Shown piece after piece: positions 23,812 to 34,172 of a stretch of 64,000 bases of DNA. The notes beneath the pieces were generated by a model. The model made no database searches, was not told the origin of the DNA, and was given only the letters and a program-made list of their open reading frames with translations. Position 1 is the first letter of the stretch. Each line of letters opens with the position of its first letter. A program made the position numbers and the translations under genes. Origin of the DNA: Vishniacozyma victoriae (lineage: Eukaryota; Basidiomycota; Tremellomycetes; Tremellales; Bulleribasidiaceae); assembly GCA_017654735.1 (NCBI GenBank), contig JADPYG010000088.1, forward strand, positions 3,534,001-3,598,000, written 5' to 3'.

Positions 23812-24640
23812 ATGGTTCGATGCTCCGTCCTTAATGATGCTTTGGTGAGTCTACTTTCTTGATTATCAGGCGCTGGATCAATGGAATATGGGGAGGGATG
23901 TGAGGGATTAGGGACACCGAATGGGTGAATGGGGCATGGGACTGGGAACGAGAGCATAGATGTAGGACTAGGACTGACTTGCAGAACAACATCGTCAATG
24001 CCGAACGACGAGGAAAGCGACAGGTCATGATCCGACCTTCTTCCAAGGTTGTCGTCAAGGTCCTCTCTGTCATGCAGAAGCACGGTAAGTCTACCTTCTT
24101 CACAGACACCCACCCCTACCATCACCACACCCGGAGAATAACTGCCTCTACTCGAGATCCTCACCGAGCGTGGGCTTTAAGTCTCCGGCAGAACAAACAC
24201 TACACACTCCTCGACTAATCCCCATTTCGACAGCTCAAGGCCGCATGGCCGGGGTATCGTGTCGTTGGGGCTGATTGGAGGAGGACATCACTTGCTATTA
24301 TAATCCAATTTCAGGAATAGTCACTGATATCTAGGTTACATTGGTGAATTCGAGATCATCGATGACCACCGAGGAGGAAAGGTTGTTATCCAGCTCAACG
24401 GTCGATTGAACAAGGCTGGTGTCATCTCCCCCAGGTTCAACGTCTCTGTCGACTCCAGTACGTTCTTTGTCACTTGTAACAAGACCAAATCTAACATCAC
24501 CAGTCGAGAACTGGGTCAATTTGCTCCTCCCCGCTCGATCTTTCGGAAAGATCATCCTCACCACCTCTGCCGGTATCATGGACCACGAGGAGGCCAGGAG
24601 AAAGCACGTCGGAGGAAAGATCTTGTCTTTCGTCTACTAG
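23812..24640 (+). CDS. RPS22: Small ribosomal subunit protein uS8 (S22/S15a)
   Basis: Four exons (23812-23844, 23985-24084, 24335-24457, 24504-24640) join to 393 nt, 130 aa, exactly the usual length of eukaryotic uS8. The sequence is canonical: [103 protein letters not shown]. It binds the central domain of 18S rRNA. Intron 2 is unusually long (250 nt) for this genome because it hosts an H/ACA snoRNA. Confidence 0.98.
24129..24290 (+). ncRNA. snR44: Intronic H/ACA snoRNA, snR44-like
   Basis: Lies inside RPS22 intron 2. The 5' hairpin has a basal stem CCGGAGA (24131-24137) with TCTCCGG (24182-24188), an upper stem GCCT/GGGC (24144-24147, 24172-24175) and CTCG/CGAG. Box H AGAACA is at 24190-24195. 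The 3' hairpin has a basal stem CTCCTC/GAGGAG (24207-24212, 24278-24283), upper stems CCCCA/TGGGG and CGAC/GTCG, and an apical GGCC-GCAT-GGCC. Box ACA is at 24285-24287, three nt from the inferred 3' end. Both pockets lie 14 nt before H or ACA. The 5' pocket (ATAACT, TTTAAG) can pair 11 bp with the 18S segment TTAAA-TC-AGTTAT, placing pseudouridine at yeast U106. From established knowledge, yeast snR44 guides that site and also resides in an RPS22B intron. Confidence 0.88.
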
Positions 24641-24776
24641 GGAGTTTATGCATTGAATTGAGTGGTGACTACTATTGTCTGTTTGCGTTGCACGGATCGA
24701 ATTCAGCACTGTGTCTAGGTCCATGCCGCTCACCAAGGAATGCTGATGTATCGAGGGATTTGCATATGATAGCTGT

Positions 24777-25988
24777 CTATTTGCCCAAACGCTGCTCGAC
24801 CTTTCCCAATGCGTCCAGCGCTCCATCCCATTCTTCCCTCCTCATAGCCCCCCGGATCCTGTTTCTGGGTACCAAGGGCATCGCAAATCCAATCTTGATC
24901 AACGCAGGCAATGAAGATGTCCGCAGGCGGTACACCAAGGGAGCAAGAAGTGTTGTAAACGGCAGTGGCTGTGGACATTGACTAATGATTAGCTTGCAGA
25001 CTGCGTGGGGGTGGTGGGACCTACTAAATTTCTGTGATGCGCAAATGCCAGAACGGGTATCGTGATAGCTCGGGTGCTGGACGAGGAAGTAGAGCTCGTA
25101 ACGGATTCAGAGGAGTGAGGGGATGGATGATCAATAATTCTGGATCTGTCTCCATGTCGAGCAGTGCTGAATGTCAGTGATGTTCGACGGTACAGGGGCG
25201 ACTTACTCCTGATATCTGCGTCAACTGATTGAACAGTGATTTGAGAAGGGGGAGTACCAGACTGAGCATATTTCATAGCTACCGAAGCTAGATCCAGCTT
25301 CGGGAGGAGATGTAAAATCACATTTGCTGATTCTTTCGTCAGCTCTGTTCTGCCAGTGGGACATACTGGAAGTCTGTAGACGGATAGTGGTGGTAGCAGA
25401 TGGGGAAGCGCTCTTGAGCGGTTTTTGTGATGCCTGCGTCCGTCGGAGACGAGGCGAGGGGCTCGAGAGAAGGGTGACAGTTGATCCGTGGATTGTCTGC
25501 GAGTCGTCGTCACTCGCTGATGAGGATACGCTTATGGAGTCTGGGGGAGTTGAAAAGCCGTGCGACGATGGCGTGGACTTGTAGCTAGGTGATTTGGGGG
25601 ACTTCAGTAGGACCTGCAAGTCGGCCGATACTCCCTCCAGATCTGGATATCAGCCGCATACGACGTTCGGGCTACAAGACATACCTAGATCGGTATACAC
25701 GCTGAGCTCCCTCACACCATCTTCCCCAGCCCATCTGACAGTCCTTTTGAGCGTCTCCAACAACGCCCGCCTCTCTTTGAGACTATTCGTCGACCTCTCA
25801 CCGATCTTTCTACTACGTGAAGGTAAGGATAGGGCGATATGTCGCGGCGTAGACCCTCGTCGAATGACGGTACCTCTGTTCAACACCGACTGGCTGACTC
25901 GGAGAACTAGAGAAACCAAGGAGAAGACCAAGTGAAGTAGCACTAGTAGAGGTAGAGCCACTACTCGAGTGACGGCGGAGGGGACCAT
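24777..25988 (-). CDS. NUS1: Nus1/NgBR subunit of cis-prenyltransferase
   Basis: Non-catalytic partner of dehydrodolichyl diphosphate synthase at the ER, needed for dolichol and N-glycosylation. It begins with a hydrophobic anchor ([19 protein letters not shown]). The UPPS-like fold follows: [20 protein letters not shown], then after an insertion [27 protein letters not shown] and [12 protein letters not shown]. It ends in KVEQRLGK, which carries the C-terminal RxG motif required for prenyltransferase activity in NgBR. A Ser/Thr-rich insertion of about 60-80 residues ([13 protein letters not shown]..., [10 protein letters not shown]) interrupts the fold after the second strand, and a ~45-residue loop sits before the C-terminal helix. 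Exons are joined by short introns, the last ending near 24967. Confidence 0.9.
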
Positions 25989-26867
25989 TGAGTCGGTCTA
26001 GGATAGATAGATGGAGACGTGGACAAAGGATATTTTGGAGTCTCGCTGCGCGCTGGAATCCGGCTCGGCTAAATGGAGCCTCGTACAGTCCAAGCTCGAC
26101 TCCTCACCACCTTCAACAGATATCACGTTACAGTTTGATCGTCGAACAAGAACCCTTTGACATTGCTAGAGCTCTGTGAGGAGTTGCTATGAGGATTTGC
26201 TAAATGGTGTGCATAGACAGGAAACCCAAACTGGCACATGACAATTGGCTCACATCGTGACGTTGCGCAGATTCTTCATCTCAAACGCTCAGTCCTGTGC
26301 ACGCTGCCACCCTCTAGTCTCCGGTGACTACGCCTCGCAGTATCTGATATGATTCTCTAATATGTATGCCCATCCCATAGATGGTCCGAGTGTTGACCGA
26401 CAGACCGATAGATGGTCTGAGCTCAGGAACCAGCCTGTACAAACTGTAGGAACCCGTGAACCACCCTGTTAATTGACGGGTAATCCCTTACTTGTACCCT
26501 GAGATATTGAGCGGTCCTCCCCTTTTGTGCCCATTCCAACCATCATTGAGCCATGAAGCAACGACTTGCTTGTCGCTCTGACTACTTGAGTACTCAATAC
26601 AAGTTCATATACTTTACATCTACATTACACAGTCACATTTTATCAGTACAAGATCGGACCATAAGCACTGGAGGTACAGGATCGAAGCCATCAACTTATA
26701 TCGCATTTGAACGACATGGAAGGAAACGCAAACAACCGTGATTAGGGCTAGCGTTTAAACGTCAGCTTTCTGCGTTTCGTATAACGCATCCGCCCAAACT
26801 TTGGCAATACGAGCTACGACAACCTATTACAGCACCATTTCATCAGTAGTCAAGCCTTCAGGCCACG
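25989..26867. other. Divergent promoter of NUS1 and KIN1
   Basis: 879 nt, one of the longest gene-free gaps here. It contains a 14-nt direct repeat ATAGATGGTCYGAG (26377-26390 and 26408-26421) and an inverted repeat ACCCGT/ACGGGT (26452-26457, 26476-26481). A 62-codon ORF at 26553 is probably a chance frame or uORF in the KIN1 leader. No RNA gene was recognised. Confidence 0.45.
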
Positions 26868-29800
26868 ATGACATCGTTCAATCCGCTACCGAGCCATCTA
26901 AAGGCCGTTCAGGAGGAATTATCCGGAGGGTCCGCCCCCACCCCTACGAACGGAGGTACCGTCGAGACCGGCGGGGAATGGGATTTCATCATTGACAAAC
27001 AAGGTCGTCGGAGGTGAGACTGCTTTTCAATGGCACAGGGTGTGGTGAGCTGATGTACAGTCGTACACCATCTAGATCCCCTCATCGATCTCAAACAGAT
27101 TCAGTCATTGGCACCTCGACCCCGTCCACTCGTCCAGCCGAGCCTACTATTCGTGAAGAGACGCAAGCTTCTGTATCGAAAGTCCTTAATGCTCGACATA
27201 CCCATTCACCACCCGATACCGCCCCTTTATCAGGTCATGCTTCGAGGTCATCAGCTCCGTCTGCATCGTCAAATGGCGCTCCGAGGAGTAAATCCAAGTA
27301 CAGAATGGTAGGGGATTGGCAGTTGCAGAAAACGTTGGGAGCTGGAAGTATGGGAAAAGTGAAATTGGGTGTCAACATCCATACAAGAGAAAAGGTAAGC
27401 ATATTATCGATGATATGGACTGACGAGTAGTGCGCGGTCAAGATCATTCCCCGATATACAGAACACACGCGGCGAGAGACAGCTGCGACACCTGCCGAAG
27501 CTGAGAAAGCTCGACAAAAGGATGAATCGAAAGAAATCCGTACGATCCGAGAAGCCGCAATCTCGCTCCTCCTTCACCACCCATACATTTGCGGAATGAG
27601 GGATTTAATCAGTCATCCAAACCACCACTACATGGTGTTTGAATTCATCGATGGAGGCCAACTACTGGATTACATCATCTCGCACGGACGACTGAGGGAG
27701 AGAGCAGCCCGGAAATTTGCTAGGCAAATTGGAAGTGCACTGAACTATTGTCATCGCAATTCCATCGTCCACCGTGATCTAAAAATTGAGAATATCTTGA
27801 TTTCGAAAAGCGGAAATATCAAGATTATCGATTTCGGTCTATCAAACTTATACTCGCCTTCATCCCATTTATCAACATTCTGTGGTTCATTATACTTTGC
27901 AGCACCTGAACTCCTCAATGCCAAATTATATACCGGCCCAGAGGTCGATATATGGTCATTCGGTATCGTCCTTTACGTCCTCGTCTGTGGTAAAGTCCCA
28001 TTCGATGATCAGTCGATGCCGGCTCTACACGCCAAAATCAAGCGAGGTCTGGTCGAGTATCCAGCTTGGCTCAGCAATGAATGCAAGAGCCTACTCGCTA
28101 GGATGTTGGTCACGAATCCAGCGGATCGAGCGACATTGACAGAAGTAATGAATCATCCATGGATGAACAAGGGGTACGAGGGAGCAATGGAGTCGCATTT
28201 AATCCATCGAGAACCTATTCGAGCGGATGATGTTGAATGGGATGTTGTCCGTTCCATGGACGGCTTTACATTTGGCGAGCCAAACGAGATTCATCAGAAT
28301 TTGGTGGATATTCTTTCATCCGAAGGATACCTCTCCTGCGTCGCTGCGTGGGAATCGAGGAAAGACAAGAAACGTACACCTGGAGCATCGACCTCTTCGA
28401 TGGCTCTGAGTGCTGAATCGGATTCACCAAAGAAGAAACGATTCTCTGCTTTCGACTTGAAGAAGAAATTATTCCCTCAGGAGAAAAAGGCAGAGGAGAC
28501 CACGACAAGAGAGAAGGAACCACTCGATCCTACCATGGGATATGATCCTCTCATCTCGATCTACTTCTTAGCAAGGGAAAAGATGGAGAGAGAAAGGGTT
28601 TATGGAAAAGGACACTTCGCCTCGTCACAGACATCGATAGATAAGGGTGGTGTCGATTCGAGCTATAATCGAGCACTACCAAGCCTACCGCCTCCTGCTT
28701 CCAGCCACGCTACAGGTTACGAACCAGCATCATCAAGTGACTATAGCGCTACCCCTCGAGAACGTACTGGCGATGTACCTAATCCAGTCATGCAGAATCC
28801 AGCTGCTGATCGGGATACAAGTCATATTGCGGTCATTCCTCCCGCACATAGTCGACAACCATCTCTATCCCAACCTCCCTCACTCCAGCCACTGGCAATT
28901 GAGGATCCAGTCGCCACGAAACGATTTGGGTTCCTCGGCAAGAGTCGTCCAACTGGTGACTCACGTCCTACGACCCCAGCTCGAAATATCACACCATCCA
29001 CTTCTATGCAAATGGATACTTCCAGGCGGCCGGACACTGCTTCAGCCGACAAGAGACATGAACGTCGAGTTAGCGTTGGGTCCATCTCGGGCGTGGGTCG
29101 AGGCCTCGGTCGTCGGCCGAGCCAACGTACCGCCTCGAAACCAGTTACTCCAGAGACATGGGGAGAACATCCAAAGGAGACTGATGAACTCGCTCAACCA
29201 CCACCCATTGGTGTCGAGCAGCCTCTCTCATCCGATGATGAAGGTGTACCAGCCGACACGGAGATTGCGAGTCAAGAAATCAAACCTGCCCACTTGAAAG
29301 GGTTGTTTTCGGTATCAACCACTTCCACCAAATCTCTCACAGTATTGTCGAAGGATATCGAAAGTGTCCTTCAGCGATCAGGGATCAAACATCGACGAAT
29401 CCGAGGAGGATTTGAATGTATCTACGTCCCATCTATCGATCTCGCTTCTGTCAAACTCAACCCGGACGCTGAAGGTATCGATACACCACCTCAACCTCCA
29501 CCTAAACGTAAACCCTCCCTACGCCGTAAATCATCCAAACCACAATCCAGCCTCGAGTCATCTGCCACACGTGGGCAATCGCCTAGTCCGCTCAAGAGTC
29601 CAAGAATGCCCGCCGCTAGTAGTTCAGATGGTATGAGCAGCAACAGTCCATCAGAACCTAATGTATCTACGCCTTCGGGAGGACATGGGCACAATGGAGA
29701 AGGTGGAGACCGATTAAGGAATGGAAAGAGGGAGGAAGATGATGATTGGGCCGTAGCAGCTGCTGGAGGACAGGGTAGTAGATTAATGGTAATCTTTGAG

Positions 29801-29966
29801 ATTTGTATTGTCAAGGTCGGTCCCCCCTTTCATTTTCATCTTATCCGTACTAATATGACAGGTCCCATGGTTACCACTACACGGTATACAATTTAGACGT
29901 ATCGGGGGAGACGGCTGGCAGTATCAGCAACTTGCCAAGACCATTCTGAGAGAAATGAGATTATAG
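26868..29966 (+). CDS. KIN1: Kin1/Par-1/MARK-family serine/threonine kinase
   Basis: Polarity and exocytosis kinase. Exons 26868-27013, 27061-27394, 27431-29815 and 29862-29966 join to 2970 nt, 989 aa. The kinase domain runs from about residue 125 to 430: LGAGSMGKVKLG (glycine loop), CAVKII (ATP lysine), HRDLKIENIL, IDFGLSN, a T-loop STFCGSLYFAAPE with the Thr that an LKB1-like kinase would phosphorylate, and DIWSFGIVLYVL. A long Ser/Pro linker follows. The C-terminus is a KA1 domain ending VPWLPLHGIQFRRIGGDGWQ and LAKTILREMRL, which binds acidic phospholipids. An insert between the ATP lysine and helix C (ETAATPAEAEKARQKDESKE) is typical of fungal Kin1. The start could extend into an unseen 5' exon. 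Confidence 0.93.
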
Positions 29967-30235
29967 AGGCGGACTGAGATTGATAGTGGGATTGGATGGG
30001 ACGCATAATTAGCTGAAGCGAGCTGGGAGAGATGAGACATAAACCTACATTAGTATTTATACACATTTAGTAGTTGCTATACAGATTTCTGATGAATTAA
30101 CGAATGCCGACCGAATCTGGATAACGCTACATTGATATCCGTCTAATCTAAAGCATATCACTGGCATTCATTGGCCATAATCCTTCCTTTCTCCAGCCTC
30201 TCAAAATTGCGCTCTCTTACAGCGATCCTCCTATC

Positions 30236-31384
30236 CTATACACTTCCACTGGGTTTCTCCATCCTCAAGTCATTTTCAGGAAGTCTATCCTCAGCCATAG
30301 CGGGCGAGTCCTTGATACCTTGCGCAGCGGCATGCTCTGTAAACCTGAACGGAGGAGCGATGGAGAAGATAATGACAGCCAAAGCAACAGGTAAAAAGTC
30401 GTTGGTCCCAAACAAGTCCTCCCTTGACAAAGCTCCACCGATGTATCCAGTAGCGCTTTCTGCAGTTCGATAACATGCTCGCCAAAAGATGAGGAGTGTG
30501 ACGGCAGTCAGGGTCCAGAGGAGGTATCGCATAGCGTTGTAGTTTGTATCGCGAAGGTGAGGGTATTTCGAGTATTGGTATGATCGATAGACTGCAACTA
30601 AGAGGAAGGCGATGAAGATGACCCACGCGACGATCTAACGGTCAGGTATGGCTGGTATTCGGCAAGATAAGACTTACTTGAAGGACAAGACCAGCTAGGA
30701 GGACGTTGGTGGCGACATCGACTGTGATACCACCCTCTCCTGGCTCTTTACCAGCTGTCACACCAAAGAGGGCTCCACCAGCCAGCTGGACGAGGATGCA
30801 AAGCACGTCGGAGGTGACGAAGACTAACGTTGTCAGCGGTACTTAACCCTACGAGCGGAACCACTTACTGATAAGAACGAGTTTTGGTCGGAATAGTAAT
30901 AAGCAATTCGAGTTTGGGAACCCCTGGACCAGGAGGTTCAAAGTCATATCGATAGCGGCTGTATATAGAATTGGAGCCTGTTAGATCAGTCACTGGCGGT
31001 CGCACCTATTTGTGTCACTCACCAAGATAAGCAAGAGGAATTGAGCAGAGTAGTTTCCAACCTGGAACAAGTTGAAATGAGCGTGAATACGTGCCGCATA
31101 TCCAGCTGCTTCACAGATCTATCTCGATCAGCCCAATCGTTCAACATAATTTAACTTACACATCCAACCAACATGAGAATATGGAATGTCCTATGTGATT
31201 TCCGTTTCTTGATGACATACCACAACTGAGGTGCGGCGAGTATCAAGAAAGTGACAAGACCAACGACGGCAAAAGCCAATGACGGCTCATATCCAAAGAG
31301 CGTGAATGGTAAATCTCCATTTTGAGGGTTTGGATTTCGAGGCCCACCGATCGTATCCCAGAAATTCGGTGCTTCAGTACTCAT
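30236..31384 (-). CDS. RTA1-family seven-helix membrane protein
   Basis: Multi-exon gene with about seven hydrophobic helices. The N-terminus (FTLFGYEPSLAFAVVGLVTFLIL) and RKSHRTFHILMLVGCV are followed by APILYTAAIDMTLNLL, FVTSDVLCILVQLAGGALFG and IVAWVIFIAFLLVAVYRSYQYS. The signature near the C-terminus is IFWRACYRTAESATGYIGGALSRE, matching the RTA1 'fR..YR..E...G..G' motif, then DFLPVALAVIIFSIAPPF. RTA1/Rsb1/Pug1 proteins export lipids, sphingoid bases or other toxic compounds, and the substrate here is unknown. Its 3' end converges on KIN1 and its start lies close to the next small membrane gene. Confidence 0.88.
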
Positions 31385-31473
31385 GATAAATGATCGTTAG
31401 ACTTGATTGAGATGTACAACGCGAGAAAGGGCATCGATGTGCTTGACGAAATCATCCTGCTTATACTCCATGG

Positions 31474-31813
31474 TTAGAGTTCAGGCGAGAGCGGTGGAAT
31501 GATGTGCTTGACTGGCTTGGCAGGGGATTGGCTGTCGGGGACTTTCCGATAGACGATCCGGGCGCCGAGAGCTAGGAGGCCTTTCGACGTCCCATTGAAG
31601 ATGATGAGGAGCATGAATACTTGAGAGAAAGGAGGATGAGAACTCTGTCAGTAAGGTAGCTACATGTACTATCGTCTCAAGCTATGTTCGAGGCGTAGAC
31701 ATCGCTGTGGTCGTTTTGAGCGCCTCCGGTACCGCCTCCGGATGGCCGTGTCACACCATTCTGTCTCTGACTCAATCAGTAATACTCTCGTCTTCACTCA
31801 CGCATACCTTCAT
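31474..31813 (-). CDS. Small single-span membrane protein (80 aa)
   Basis: Three exons (31813-31808, 31766-31701, 31644-31474) join to 243 nt in frame. The first coding exon is only ATG AAG, followed by a clean GTATGC intron with a CTGAT branch. The second intron has a GTCTAC donor and a CTGACAG end. The product begins MKRQNGVTRPSGGGTGGAQND, then a hydrophobic segment (FSQVFMLLIIFNGTSKGLLALGA) and a basic, Pro-rich tail (VYRKVPDSQSPAKPVKHIIPPL). No family was recognised. The size and one span resemble small ER or mitochondrial membrane subunits. Splicing is inferred by eye, so the exact exons are uncertain. Confidence 0.55.
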
Positions 31814-31972
31814 ATACACGGCTCTACCGTACAATTCCCATCCAATCACACCCTATCTATACTCCAGAGCGTAGTCTGTCCGATGCTAAGCCGAGCGGTG
31901 TCTGTATCTCGGTAAACGTCAACATCATCTTTCAAAAAGTCAATCCGACGCGCCTGACTTGACACCAAAATC

Positions 31973-34024
31973 ATGTTCATCTACAATGCGCTAGTCCTTG
32001 TCCTAGCCGCTCTTCCCCTTTCATCAGCACTGTCGCAGCTGGATCTGCGTCAGAGGTCGGTATATCAAGTCTTGACGGATCGGTTCGAACGCGGAGATGG
32101 ACAGAATACGTATTGTGATCCCAGTCGGAGAGAATACTGTGGTGGGACTTGGAAGGGAATAGCTTCGAGGCTAGATTACATACAGGAGATGGGGTTTGAT
32201 ACAGGTGCGTCCCGTTGCTCGGAGGGGGCTAATGAAAGTGTGGATATCGCCTGTGGTAGCCAATATTGAGGGTCAGACGTTTGATGGGGGAGCATATCAT
32301 GGTAAGTTCCTTTATGAATTCGGTGGAGACAAGACTGACATCGCAAGGGTATTGGACGTCGGATATAACCAGTGAGTAACAGATATACAAAGACTCTGTT
32401 CTTTGCTCACACCGCCAGAGCTCAATGCACATTTCGGTACCCCCCAAGACCTACTGGATCTATCAAATGCCCTCCATGCCAGGGGGATGTATCTGATGGT
32501 TGACGTGGTCAGTCGGCCCCCTAAACTTGGGACTTTCACTCATGTCACAGGTAGTCAATCACGTCGGAGCATATGGGGTGGCAGAGTTCCAGCCAGGACC
32601 CCTCTATGGTCCATTCGATTCACCTGCCGACTACCACCCATTCAAATTGATCACGGATTGGGAAGACCGGCTGCAGTCCGAGCAAGGTCAGTTCCCATCA
32701 GACTAATATGAAACTCAGCTGACAAAAAGGCTGGCTTACGGAACGTATGCCTGATCTCAATACCGAGAACCCTCATGTGGTCAATACGCTGTACCGCTGG
32801 GTCCACGACCTGGTGCAGACATATCACGTCGATGCTCTCCGAATCGATACTGTCAAGCATATCAGAAAAGACTTCTGGCCTGGATTCGTTGAAGCTGGAG
32901 GAGTAGCTGTAGTTGGGGAAGTCCTGCATGGAGGTGAGTCGTCTCGCTTTTCCGCTATCAAGTCCGCTAACAATGTAGATCCTCAGGTATTGGCATCATA
33001 TCAGAAAGCGAGCATGCCCGGCCTGTTGGATTACGCGGGGTACTATACTCTCAGGTGAGTCCTCCAGGACATCGATAAATCAGAGTTGACACCGATAGAC
33101 GGGCATTCGAGTCGACGTCCCCGACCATGCATGGGTTTGTGCAGGATACTACCCGAGTTCAAAAGATTATACCTGATCCAACTCAGTTGGGATCTTTCCT
33201 CGAGTGAGTATCGTCGGTTTGGTGTCACAGAATCGTTCTGACATCCAGCAATCACGATTACCCACGCTTCGCTGGTGTGACCACTGATCCGGTTGTAAGT
33301 ATCCTCTCATCCGGCCTATGAGTGCTGACCTAGTAGTTGGCGCGCAATGCGGCGGTCTTCCCGTTCATCAACGATGGATACCCAATAATCTACAGCGGTC
33401 AAGAACACGTACGTCGCATATTCAAAGACCATAGATTACGAGCTGATTTCACAGGGATTGACAGGAGGTGAAGACCCTCACAACCGAGAAGCAACCTGGA
33501 ATCACGGTTTCTCCACTTCCTCACCATACTTCTCATTCTTCAAAAAACTCAATCACGGCCGTCGGAAAGCTATAACCTCCTACCCGGGGTATCTCAAATC
33601 CCTACTCAAGATCAACTTACTCAACACACATACTGTATCCATCACCAAATCCCCTTTCCTCACTATACTGTCGAATGTCGGATCCCGATCTCCTCCTGTT
33701 GTGTTACACATCACATCCGACAAGACGGGCTATAAAGCTCTTATGCCAGTCATCGATATACTGTCAGGTCATGTATACGCTACCGATCCCAAAGGATCTT
33801 TGACGGTCGCTATCATCGCTGGTGAACCTAGGGTATTCCTACCATTGTCGGTATACCGGAGTCAAGGGATTGTACCGAAAGAATCTTGGCTGGCGGGCTT
33901 GACGGTCAATACCGATATTGTCACTCCAAATGGCGCTGGATCAAAGAGCCCACCTAGTGCTCATCGCAAAAATGGTAGTATAGGACGAGGGCGGATGTTT
34001 GGATTGTTTGGAAATAAGAAGTAG
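31973..34024 (+). CDS. Secreted GH13 alpha-amylase
   Basis: Extracellular enzyme that hydrolyses alpha-1,4-glucan. A signal peptide (NALVLVLAALPLSSALS) precedes RSVYQVLTDRFERGDG, the usual start of fungal amylases, and YCGGTWKGIASRLDYIQEMG. The (beta/alpha)8 barrel motifs are DVVVNHVG, DALRIDTVKH (nucleophile Asp), VVGEVLHGD (acid/base Glu) and FLENHDYPRF (transition-state Asp), all intact. Exons include very small ones (32239-32301, 32348-32371). The C-terminal beta domain ends with a basic tail (GRGRMFGLFGNKK) with no starch-binding module and no clear GPI signal. The length of roughly 500 residues matches Taka-amylase relatives. Confidence 0.93.
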
Positions 34025-34172
34025 GTCAATAAAAGGACGGACACTGGAGTACTGTCAAGAAGCTCAAACGGACAATACTGTGCTTAAATCATGATATGGC
34101 ATAGATAAATCTAGATGCAACAAAAAAGGTAGAGCTGTAGATTTAAAAAGGAAACGAGAAACCCTATCTGAT

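Noticed and set aside
23845..23984. Possible C/D snoRNA in RPS22 intron 1
   Set aside because: A CTGA near the 3' end exists but no RTGATGA box C and no terminal stem.
26553..26741. 62-codon ORF upstream of KIN1
   Set aside because: No coding-like composition, no homology recognised; probably leader sequence.
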